A stretch of 26,966 nucleotides of DNA from an uncultured Ruminobacter sp. Its GTDB lineage: Bacteria > Pseudomonadota > Gammaproteobacteria > Enterobacterales > Succinivibrionaceae. The DNA lies in contig CAAFXL010000230.1 in assembly GCA_900767005.1 (NCBI GenBank), forward strand, positions 1 to 26,966, given 5' to 3'. Below the pieces are notes generated by a model. That model saw only the letters and a list, made by a program, of their open reading frames with translations. It did no database searches and had not been told where the DNA came from. Shown one piece after another: positions 1-6,582 of this stretch. A program made the position numbers and the translations under genes. Positions within the stretch are counted from its first letter, which is position 1. Every line of letters begins with the position of its first letter.

Positions 1-603
1 ATTGTAGGACTTTGTGTGGGCACAAGACCTGATTGCGTAAGTGATGAGGTTTTAGATTTATTAAAAGAAATCTCAGATAAAGGTTATGAGGTATGGTTAG
101 AATTAGGTCTTCAAAGTGCTTTTGATGAAACGTTAAAAGCAATTAATCGCCATCATACTTTTAATGATTATTGTGAGACCGTAAAACGAGCAAAAGAACG
201 AAATATTAAAGTTTGTACCCATTTAATTATTGGGCTTCCTAATGAAACGCTACTACATAATTTAACTACTTTAGAACTAGTAATAAACGAAGGCGTTGAT
301 GCTTTAAAGCTTCATCAATTACATATTGTTGAAGGAGCAATTATGGCTAAACAATATCAAATGGGAAAAATTCAAGTTTTAGAACTTGATGAATATGCTC
401 AAATTGCAGCTAAATTAATTCAATATACTCCAAAAGAAATTTTATATGAAAGAGTAAGTGCTTCAGTAATGGATGATTCATTAATTGCTCCAATGTGGTC
501 AAAAAATCGTTGGCCACCAATTAATGCAATTGTAAAAATTTTAGATGAAACGGGATCTCAAGGCTCACTTATTGGTGATCCTTATAAAATTTCTATAAAA
601 TAA
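1..603 (+). CDS. yhcC: YhcC-type radical SAM protein, 5'-truncated
   Basis: The reading frame is open from base 1 to the TAA at 601-603 and is cut by the window edge, so only about the last 200 residues are present (E. coli YhcC is roughly 309). The visible part begins IVGLCVGTRPDC and includes YEVWLELGLQ, KVCTHLIIGLPNE, KLHQLHIVEG, SASVMDD and a terminal GSQGSLIG region, all close to E. coli YhcC. The N-terminal CxxxCxxC iron-sulfur motif would lie outside the window. The family (TIGR01212) consists of radical SAM enzymes whose substrate is poorly defined. In E. coli this gene is the direct neighbour of arcB; here a flagellin gene and glgC lie between them, and the remaining proximity supports both identifications. 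Internal GTG or ATG codons should not be taken as the start. I see no strong terminator after it, only a 7-bp AT stem overlapping the stop codon. Confidence 0.9.
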   Translation: MVGLCVGTRPDCVSDEVLDLLKEISDKGYEVWLELGLQSAFDETLKAINRHHTFNDYCETVKRAKERNIKVCTHLIIGLPNETLLHNLTTLELVINEGVDALKLHQLHIVEGAIMAKQYQMGKIQVLELDEYAQIAAKLIQYTPKEILYERVSASVMDDSLIAPMWSKNRWPPINAIVKILDETGSQGSLIGDPYKISIK

Positions 604-652
604 TCAAATTTTATTTGAAAATTTTTGCTAAATTTAAAGTATTGAATTTTAT

Positions 653-679
653 TAAAGTTTTAAATTATTTGGTCGTTAA
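653..679 (+). promoter_or_regulatory. Sigma-28 (FliA) promoter of the flagellin gene
   Basis: TAAAGTTT at 653-660 and GTCGTTAA at 672-679 are separated by 11 bases. The enterobacterial sigma-28 consensus is TAAAGTTT-N11-GCCGATAA, so the -35 element is perfect, the spacing is exact and the -10 element differs at two positions. It lies 75 bp upstream of the flagellin start codon. fliA is encoded in the same window at 18092-18823. Confidence 0.85.
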
Positions 680-754
680 GTAAGATAAGATATATTAGAT
701 TATTTATATTAGATTTTATTTTTTTAGATTTTTTGAGCTTGATTAGGAGGCGTT

Positions 755-1618
755 ATGGGATTATACATTTCTAATATTGCCTCAATGTTTGCGTTACGTC
801 ATTTAAATGATGCTCAAAATGCTCTTGATACTTCCATGAAACGTCTTGCTAGTGGTAAACGCATTAATAGTGCTAAAGATGACCCAGCAGGATTTCAAAT
901 TGCTCACCGCTTAACTAGTGAAATTGATGGTTTAACCCAAGGTAATCGTAATGCTCAAGATGGTCTTTCTTTAGCACAAACTGCTGAGGGAGCTCTTGAT
1001 GAAATGGTTAATATGATGCAACGCGTGCGTACTTTAGCTCAGCAATCAGCTAATGGAACTAATAGCCGCAATGATAGAATTGCTCTAAATGAAGAAGCAA
1101 AGCAACTTTATGAAGAGATAAACCGTATCTCAAAAGACACGACTTTTGCAGGTGAAAAGATTTTAGATGGCTCAAAAGGTGAAGTCTTTTTACAGGTAGG
1201 AGCTTATAGCGGTCAAGGATTCTCAATGAATCTAAGCGATGGTTTCACGGTTGAGGAAATGGCTAAAAGGGTGGGGGGAGACACTGAAACCACATTTCAA
1301 AATGGTTTTGATTTAACAACCTCTGAAAGCTCACAAAATGTTTTAGCTCATATTGATGATTTAATTGGAGTAGTTAGTGCTAAACAAGGTGAACTTGGGG
1401 GCGTGCAAAGTAGACTTGAATCAACGATAAGATATCAAAGTAATTCAATTTGTAATCTTTCTGATGCAAGATCGCGAATTGAAGATACCGATTATGCATC
1501 TGAAATTTCAAATTATATTCAAAAACAAATTCAAATGCAGGCAGCAATGACCGTATTAAGCCAAGCTAACCAATCAAAGAACATGATTCTTTCTTTAATC
1601 CAAAGTGCTTTTGGTTAG
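755..1618 (+). CDS. fliC: Flagellin, short type
   Basis: This is the structural subunit of the flagellar filament, exported through the flagellar secretion system. At 287 residues it is short: the conserved N-terminal D0/D1 part (residues 1-140, with RLASGKRINSAKDD, GLTQGNRNAQDG and LAQTAEGAL) and the C-terminal D1/D0 part (about 195-287, with SRIEDTDYASE and VLSQANQS) are joined by only about 55 residues, so there is little or no surface-exposed D2/D3 domain. The start is fixed by AGGAGG at 745-750, four bases before the ATG. The gene stands alone behind a sigma-28 promoter, away from the flagellar cluster at 12-19 kb. The residues corresponding to Salmonella flagellin R90, L94 and E114 are conserved. 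No export chaperone or cap gene is adjacent. Family assignment is secure; whether this is the major filament protein cannot be told from this window. Confidence 0.95.
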   Translation: MGLYISNIASMFALRHLNDAQNALDTSMKRLASGKRINSAKDDPAGFQIAHRLTSEIDGLTQGNRNAQDGLSLAQTAEGALDEMVNMMQRVRTLAQQSANGTNSRNDRIALNEEAKQLYEEINRISKDTTFAGEKILDGSKGEVFLQVGAYSGQGFSMNLSDGFTVEEMAKRVGGDTETTFQNGFDLTTSESSQNVLAHIDDLIGVVSAKQGELGGVQSRLESTIRYQSNSICNLSDARSRIEDTDYASEISNYIQKQIQMQAAMTVLSQANQSKNMILSLIQSAFG

Positions 1619-1868
1619 ATTTAAAGCAGGTTCGTTTTTATTTAAAATTTTCATTTCTAAAAAAGAATTTACAAAAAATTCCTTAATTTTTTGCAGAAAA
1701 TTTTGTAAAAATTTTGCGAAAAGTAATAATAAAGTCGCCTATATCTAGCTTTTATAAAAAAATTCTTTAAATAGTTTATTTTTCGGTTTAAGCTTAAGGA
1801 AATTTTAATTTTTTTAGATTTTAAAGCATCTTTATTAATAATAAAAAGTGGGATATTCCGAGGTTAAA

Positions 1869-3182
1869 ATGGCAACTTCATTGAGTGCACGACAAGCAAC
1901 TAGAAAAACTATGGCTTTAGTTCTTGCAGGAGGAAGAGGTAGTAGACTTTATGATTTAACTGATACTAGAGCAAAACCTGCTGTATATTTCGGTGGTAAG
2001 TATCGAATCATTGATTTTGCTTTATCAAATTGTATTAATTCAGGAATAAAAAAAGTTGGGGTGGTAACGCAGTATAAATCCCATAGTTTATTGCGCCATC
2101 TTCAAGCTGGTTGGTCATTTATGCGCAATCAGTTTGATGAATGTTTAGACTTTTTACCCGCTCAGCAGCGTATTGATGAAGTTCATTGGTACCGTGGAAC
2201 TGCCGATAGTGTTTATCAAAATATCGATATTATTAAAGATCATAAACCAACCTTTGTGTTAATTTTAGCAGGTGACCATGTTTATAAGATGGATTATGCT
2301 AAATTAATTTTAGATCATATTTCTCATGGTGGACCAGTTACTATTGCGTGTGTGCCGATTAAGAAGGAACTAGCAAGTAGTTATGGAATTATGCACACTA
2401 ATTCTGATGGCTTAATTACCTCATTTACTGAAAAGCCTCAGTATCCTGCAACTATGCCTGAAAACCCTGATATGTGTTTAGCTTCAATGGGGATTTATGT
2501 TTTTGATGCTAAGTTTTTATATGATGTTTTAGAAGAAGATGAAAAATTACCATCCTCAACTCATGATTTTGGGATGGATATTATCCCAAATCTCGTTAGA
2601 AAAGGTTTAGCTCATGCTCATGATTTTAGTAAGAGCTGTGTTTATAACCGTGATAAGAATTTAATCTATTGGCGCGATGTAGGAACAGTTGATTCATTTT
2701 GGGCGGCTAATATGGACCTTGCATCTGTAACCCCAGATCTTGACGTATATGACCAGGATTGGCCAATTTGGACTTATCAGCAGCAATTGCCTCCTGCAAA
2801 GTATGTTCAAGATATGAATGGTGCTTCTTCAATCTTACGTAATAGCGTAATTTCAGCTGGGGTAATTGTCAGTGGTTCCTCAATTTGTTCAAGCGTTCTA
2901 TTTAATAATGTTCGTGTCCATTCATTTTGTTTTATTAATGAAGTAGTAGCTTTCCCAGATTGTATTATTCACCGTGGTTGCCGTCTAACTAAAGTAATTT
3001 TAGATAGAGGTTGTGAAGTACCAAGAAATCTAGTTATTGGTGAAAATTATGATGATGATACTAGAAGATTTCATCGTACCGAAGGTGGGGTAACTGTTGT
3101 TACTCGAAAGATGCTAGCTGCTTTAAAGATTAATGAACCATGGCTATTTGAGAATTTTGATAGTTATAGTGTTCATGATTAA
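1869..3182 (+). CDS. glgC: Glucose-1-phosphate adenylyltransferase
   Basis: It makes ADP-glucose from ATP and glucose-1-phosphate, the first committed step of bacterial glycogen synthesis, in the cytoplasm. The protein aligns with E. coli GlgC (431 residues) along its length: nucleotide-binding LAGGRGSRL near residue 19, RAKPAV with the lysine equivalent to the activator-site K39, IDFALSNCINSGI, WYRGTADS, LAGDHVYKMDY, FTEKP, SMGIYVFD and YWRDVGT, then a C-terminal left-handed beta-helix ending in RRFHRTEGGVTVVTR. I chose the ATG at 1869 (437 residues) because GAGG at 1860-1863 precedes it; an in-frame GTG at 1848 would add seven residues without a good ribosome site. No other glg genes are in view. 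It ends 16 bp before the ArcB-like kinase gene, so the two are probably co-transcribed. The 250 bp upstream hold only AT-rich sequence and a weak 9-bp inverted repeat (1672-1693). Confidence 0.93.
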   Translation: MATSLSARQATRKTMALVLAGGRGSRLYDLTDTRAKPAVYFGGKYRIIDFALSNCINSGIKKVGVVTQYKSHSLLRHLQAGWSFMRNQFDECLDFLPAQQRIDEVHWYRGTADSVYQNIDIIKDHKPTFVLILAGDHVYKMDYAKLILDHISHGGPVTIACVPIKKELASSYGIMHTNSDGLITSFTEKPQYPATMPENPDMCLASMGIYVFDAKFLYDVLEEDEKLPSSTHDFGMDIIPNLVRKGLAHAHDFSKSCVYNRDKNLIYWRDVGTVDSFWAANMDLASVTPDLDVYDQDWPIWTYQQQLPPAKYVQDMNGASSILRNSVISAGVIVSGSSICSSVLFNNVRVHSFCFINEVVAFPDCIIHRGCRLTKVILDRGCEVPRNLVIGENYDDDTRRFHRTEGGVTVVTRKMLAALKINEPWLFENFDSYSVHD

Positions 3183-3198
3183 GTTTTAGGTTTTTTAA

Positions 3199-5061
3199 AT
3201 GAAGTTAAAGGAATATTTATTTAAAGATAATTCTCTGGCTGCCATTTTACTTATGGTAGGTTTTGCGATTACTTTAGTAATTACTTTAGGTAATTGCGTT
3301 TATTACTATTATGAGTATATGGCAATAGAATGGAGAGCTATTTATATTCCTTTACTTTATGGTGCTTTTATAACTCCAATTGTTACCGGAATTGTAGTTT
3401 TAGTTTTTTCTGATATTGAAAAAGACCGTAAAAATATCTTAGATCTACAGAAAAAAGAAAGCGAATTAAAAAATTCCTTAGCAAGAACTTATATTGATAT
3501 TATCAATCAACGTGAACGTAATTCCGAGTTATCAAAAGACCATGCTAAGTTACGTGGTACTTTAGATAATGAAATTTCCCAAAGAAAGGAAACTCAAGAA
3601 AAACTTGACCAGCAGCTTTCATTCTTTTCAGCGATTATTAATCTAACTCCTGATATTATTCTTTATAAAAATAGTGATGGTTTAATCACAGGTTGTAATG
3701 ATAATTTACAAAATCTTTTAAAAGTTGGAACTATAGAAGATTTAAAAAAGTTATTTATAAATGATCATGACTTAAATGATATCTTTGCTCAATCTGATGA
3801 CTTAGTTCGTAGTACTAAAAAAGATATAACTTATGAAGCTCATATTAATGGTTATATTTTTCAGATGAGAAAACGTCCTGCTTTAAATCAACGAGGTGGA
3901 TTAGTCGGCATAATTACTTATGGTCATGATATTACTAAACTTAAGCATGAACATGATTTATTAGAAAAAGCATCACGTGATAAGAGTAATTTTATTTCAA
4001 CTCTTTCTCATGAATTAAGAACCCCATTAAATGGTATTGTGGGTTTAAGCGATATCTTATTACAAACCAATCATTTTAAAGGTGATGATGAACGTCATCT
4101 AAAAGCAATAAATGTTAATGCTGTTACTTTAGGTAATATCTTTAATGATGTTATTGACCTTAATAAGATGGAACGCCAGACCTTTAATGTGGTGCTTGAA
4201 ACAATTAAGTGGCCTGATTTCTTAGATGCTCTAGAAACTTTAGTATCATTAATGGCTCAGCAAAAGAATTTAGGCTTTAATTTTAAAGTTGATGGGGATA
4301 GTCCGCAATTTATAAAAACCGACCCAACAAGACTTCGTCAAATCTTATGGAATTTAGCAGCAAATGCCGTTAAATTTACCAAAGAAGGAAGCGTTGGTAT
4401 CAAGGTTATCCAAAGCACTGAAAACAATAAATTAAGAGTGCAATTTAGAATTAGTGATACTGGAATTGGGATTGCTAAAGAAGAGCAGAGTAAAATTTTT
4501 GGGTTATATTATCAAGTTGCAGGAACTAAGCAATCAACCGGTACCGGGATTGGTTTACATGTAACAAAGAACTTCTGTCACGCTTTAGGTGGTGAAGTTT
4601 CTTTAGAAAGTGAACTTGGTAAAGGTTCAACATTTATTTTAAGTTTTAGCTTTGATATTATGGAAAGTGATGCTCCTAATAATAGTAGTGAAGCTAAGAA
4701 AACATCTTTAAATGTATTATTAGTTGAAGATGTTGATTTAAATATTCTAGTTGCTAAAACCATGCTTGAAAAGCTTGGTCATAATGTAGTAGCAGCTAAA
4801 ACTGGAGCTAGTGCGATTGAAACTTATGCAAGTAGAAGTTTTGATTTAGTGTTATTAGATATGCAATTACCTGATATGACGGGGCTTGATATTGCAGATA
4901 AGCTGGTAGCAGATTATCATATCAATATTCCGATGATAGCATTAACAGCAAATGTAGTTGCAGATCAGAAGATTTATGAGGATCATCATATAGTAGGTGT
5001 GATGAATAAGCCTCTAACTGCTAAGAAGCTAGCAGAAACCTTAGGAAAATTTCAAGGATAG
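3199..5061 (+). CDS. arcB: ArcB-type hybrid sensor kinase without HPt domain
   Basis: This is an inner-membrane redox sensor kinase of the Arc system. Order along 620 residues: two membrane segments (about 13-37 and 47-71) with a very short periplasmic loop; a coiled linker (75-140); a PAS domain (about 140-250) with TGCND; HisKA with HELRTPLNGIVGL, phosphorylated His271; an ATPase domain with NLAANAVKF (385-393), DTGIG (420-424) and TGTGIGL (447-453); and a receiver domain with Asp554 in LLDMQLPDMTGLD and Lys604. Identity to E. coli ArcB is evident in blocks such as ASRDK..FIST.SHELRTPLNGIVGL and AVTLGNIFND. E. coli ArcB (778 residues) continues into an HPt domain; this protein stops after the receiver domain and the HPt is encoded by the next gene. 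Cys166 matches the redox cysteine C180; the second redox cysteine (C241) is not conserved. The start 16 bp after glgC suggests co-transcription; the ribosome site is weak. Confidence 0.92.
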   Translation: MKLKEYLFKDNSLAAILLMVGFAITLVITLGNCVYYYYEYMAIEWRAIYIPLLYGAFITPIVTGIVVLVFSDIEKDRKNILDLQKKESELKNSLARTYIDIINQRERNSELSKDHAKLRGTLDNEISQRKETQEKLDQQLSFFSAIINLTPDIILYKNSDGLITGCNDNLQNLLKVGTIEDLKKLFINDHDLNDIFAQSDDLVRSTKKDITYEAHINGYIFQMRKRPALNQRGGLVGIITYGHDITKLKHEHDLLEKASRDKSNFISTLSHELRTPLNGIVGLSDILLQTNHFKGDDERHLKAINVNAVTLGNIFNDVIDLNKMERQTFNVVLETIKWPDFLDALETLVSLMAQQKNLGFNFKVDGDSPQFIKTDPTRLRQILWNLAANAVKFTKEGSVGIKVIQSTENNKLRVQFRISDTGIGIAKEEQSKIFGLYYQVAGTKQSTGTGIGLHVTKNFCHALGGEVSLESELGKGSTFILSFSFDIMESDAPNNSSEAKKTSLNVLLVEDVDLNILVAKTMLEKLGHNVVAAKTGASAIETYASRSFDLVLLDMQLPDMTGLDIADKLVADYHINIPMIALTANVVADQKIYEDHHIVGVMNKPLTAKKLAETLGKFQG

Positions 5062-5066
5062 ATATT

Positions 5067-5420
5067 ATGGAAAGTAATCGAATAGATGTTAACTATATTT
5101 CAGAATTTGTAAATATGGCAGGAAAAGAGCCCTTGATCGAGGCTATTGGTTTATTTAAGACTAGCTTATTTGAATATATGGATAATTGTCGTATATTCTT
5201 TAGTAAGGGCGTTTATGATGATGCGGCTAAAGAAATGCATAAGATTAAGGGAGCAGCTAGCTCAATTGGTCTATGTGCAATTATGCCAGTTGCTAAAGAA
5301 TATGAACTTGAAATCAAAGAAAAGGAAGGAGAATTTCCTTTAGAAGAAAAGTTAAATGATTTTAAGAGTGAAGTTCTAAAAGATTTAGAAGCTTTAGAAA
5401 ATTTTGTGAATAACAAGTAA
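5067..5420 (+). CDS. hptA: Stand-alone HPt phosphotransfer protein (split from ArcB)
   Basis: A small cytoplasmic phosphotransfer protein (117 residues), expected to carry phosphate from the ArcB-type receiver domain to ArcA. The HPt signature EMHKIKGAASSIGL places the phosphorylated His at residue 58 and nearly matches the C-terminal HPt of E. coli ArcB (HKIKGAAGSVGL). The rest is predicted helical, and its N-terminal part resembles the DIPMLEQYLELVG region of ArcB. It begins five bases after the kinase stop codon in a different frame, with AAGGA at 5054-5058 eight bases before its ATG, which argues for a real separate gene. Reading past the kinase stop meets another stop within nine codons, so readthrough would not fuse them; a one-base change somewhere in 5025-5061 would. 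Shewanella has a comparable free HptA protein. A strong terminator follows. The symbol is by analogy with Shewanella. Confidence 0.88.
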   Translation: MESNRIDVNYISEFVNMAGKEPLIEAIGLFKTSLFEYMDNCRIFFSKGVYDDAAKEMHKIKGAASSIGLCAIMPVAKEYELEIKEKEGEFPLEEKLNDFKSEVLKDLEALENFVNNK

Positions 5421-5483
5421 TTGTTAGTAAATCTTTAGTTCTTATTAATTTGATTAGAAGTTACTAAAAAGAAAAAATAATTA

Positions 5484-5507
5484 AGGCCTAAATAAAAATT
5501 TAGGCCT
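5484..5507. terminator. Bidirectional terminator between hptA and arcA
   Basis: AGGCCTAAAT (5484-5493) and ATTTAGGCCT (5498-5507) form a perfect 10-bp stem with an AAAA loop. It is preceded by an A-rich tract and followed by a T-rich tract, so it can stop transcription both from hptA (+) and from arcA (-), whose stop codon lies 15 bp beyond. Confidence 0.9.
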
Positions 5508-5522
5508 CAATTTTATTTTGCT

Positions 5523-6254
5523 TTAGAACTTAACATCAGTACTAAAACGATAACCTTCACCATGGATGGTTTCAATTAAAAATTGACCATCATCAGTTTC
5601 AAGGTGACGACGAAGTTTTCTGATGGTAACGTCTACGGTTCTATCGTGTTCTTTTAGATCTCGACCCATCATAAAGAGCATTAAATCAGATCTAGTAACA
5701 AGAAGTTTTGAATGTTCGCAGAAATATTGAAGCATTCTAAATTCTGCACGAGGTAAACGAGTTACTGTACCGTTTGGACTAATTAAATCATGGCTATTAG
5801 CTTCTAATGTCCAACCACTAAATTCATATTTATCGGTATTGGTTGGTACGAAAGTAGAAGGTTGAACCTGATTGGTTGATGGTTTATTACGAGTTCTATT
5901 AATTAAATTACGTGCTCTAATGGTTAGTTCACGTGGATTAAATGGTTTAGTAATATAATCATCAGCACCGATTTCTAATCCTAAAATTCGATCAATATCA
6001 TTATCTCTACCAGTAACAAACATTAATGCTATGTCACCCATTTCACGAATTTCACGAGCAAGAATAAGTCCGTTTTTACCTGGAAGATTAATATCTAATA
6101 AGATTAAATCAACATGATGAGTATTTAAAATGTGATGCATTTGTTCGCCATCACCAGCTGATAAAGTTTCATAACCTTCAGCTTTAAATACAGAAGTAGC
6201 CATCTTACAAGCTACTGACTCATCATCAACTATTAATACGGTTGGAGCTGCCAT
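5523..6254 (-). CDS. arcA: ArcA redox response regulator
   Basis: An OmpR-family transcription factor that represses aerobic metabolism genes when phosphorylated under low oxygen. It has 243 residues (E. coli ArcA 238). The receiver domain (1-125) has acidic Asp10/Asp11, phosphoacceptor Asp54 in LLDINLPGKNG, TGRDND and Lys103 in ITKPFNPREL, which is almost identical to E. coli ArcA. The winged-helix DNA-binding domain (about 145-240) contains LPRAEFRML, HDRTVDVTIRKLRRH and ETIHGEGYRF. It is convergent with the hptA gene, an arrangement that differs from E. coli, where arcA and arcB are far apart. The start ATG has only a weak ribosome site (GGGTTT, minus strand). The 5' leader can form a small stem, TTAAGCA/TGCTTAA (6273-6279/6294-6300). 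Linkage to the kinase and HPt strongly supports ArcA over other OmpR-type regulators. Confidence 0.95.
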   Translation of the reverse strand: MAAPTVLIVDDESVACKMATSVFKAEGYETLSAGDGEQMHHILNTHHVDLILLDINLPGKNGLILAREIREMGDIALMFVTGRDNDIDRILGLEIGADDYITKPFNPRELTIRARNLINRTRNKPSTNQVQPSTFVPTNTDKYEFSGWTLEANSHDLISPNGTVTRLPRAEFRMLQYFCEHSKLLVTRSDLMLFMMGRDLKEHDRTVDVTIRKLRRHLETDDGQFLIETIHGEGYRFSTDVKF

Positions 6255-6531
6255 TTAGTTAAACCCATAAAATTAAGCAATTTAAAAAAAACATGCTTAA
6301 ATTAAAATCTATAAAAATTAACAATATGAATTTTAACATATAAAAGATACTTATAGTGTATTTTTTGTATGAAATTTTTGTTTTAATTCACTAAATTTAT
6401 ACAAATATTAGTAAAACTTGTATTATAAATGTGTTTATTTCAGATTTTTTACAAAATTTGTAATTATTACATATAAATTAATTTTAATTTGTTATAGATT
6501 TGTAGAAAATATTCAAGGAATTTGTGAGGAA
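6255..6531. other. Intergenic region upstream of arcA
   Basis: About 280 bp of very AT-rich sequence between the arcA start and the hairpin at 6532. It must hold the arcA promoter and leader on the minus strand. I could not pick out a convincing -35/-10 pair, and no open frame with a ribosome site is visible on either strand. A + strand transcript ending at the neighbouring hairpin would have to start in here; one weak TATTAT box lies in the middle of the region (about 6420-6425). Confidence 0.5.
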
Positions 6532-6574
6532 GATCCTAGCTTAAAATGAATATTTGAGGCTAGGATCGTTTTTG
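6532..6574 (+). terminator. Terminator-like hairpin, + strand polarity
   Basis: GATCCTAGC (6532-6540) and GCTAGGATC (6559-6567) form a perfect 9-bp stem, with an 18-base loop that can pair further (AAAT with ATTT). It is followed on the + strand by GTTTTTG. On the - strand, where the dihydroorotase gene ends 9 bp away, the stem is followed by TTCCTCAC and not by a T run. The intrinsic-terminator polarity therefore faces + although no + strand gene lies upstream before arcA. It may still end the dihydroorotase transcript weakly or act as a 3' stabiliser. Confidence 0.6.
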
Positions 6575-6582
6575 AAAAATTA

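Noticed and set aside
1672..1693. Flagellin terminator (CAAAAAATT/AATTTTTTG)
   Set aside because: The stem is almost all A/T and has no T run directly after it, so it is too weak to call as a terminator.
5025..5061. Programmed frameshift joining the ArcB-like kinase and HPt
   Set aside because: The frames overlap here, but no clear slippery heptamer or following structure is visible, and the HPt gene has its own well-spaced ribosome site.
5146..5343. Alternative-frame ORF inside the HPt gene
   Set aside because: The HPt frame has the conserved HKIKGAA motif and a proper ribosome site; the overlapping frame is a shadow.
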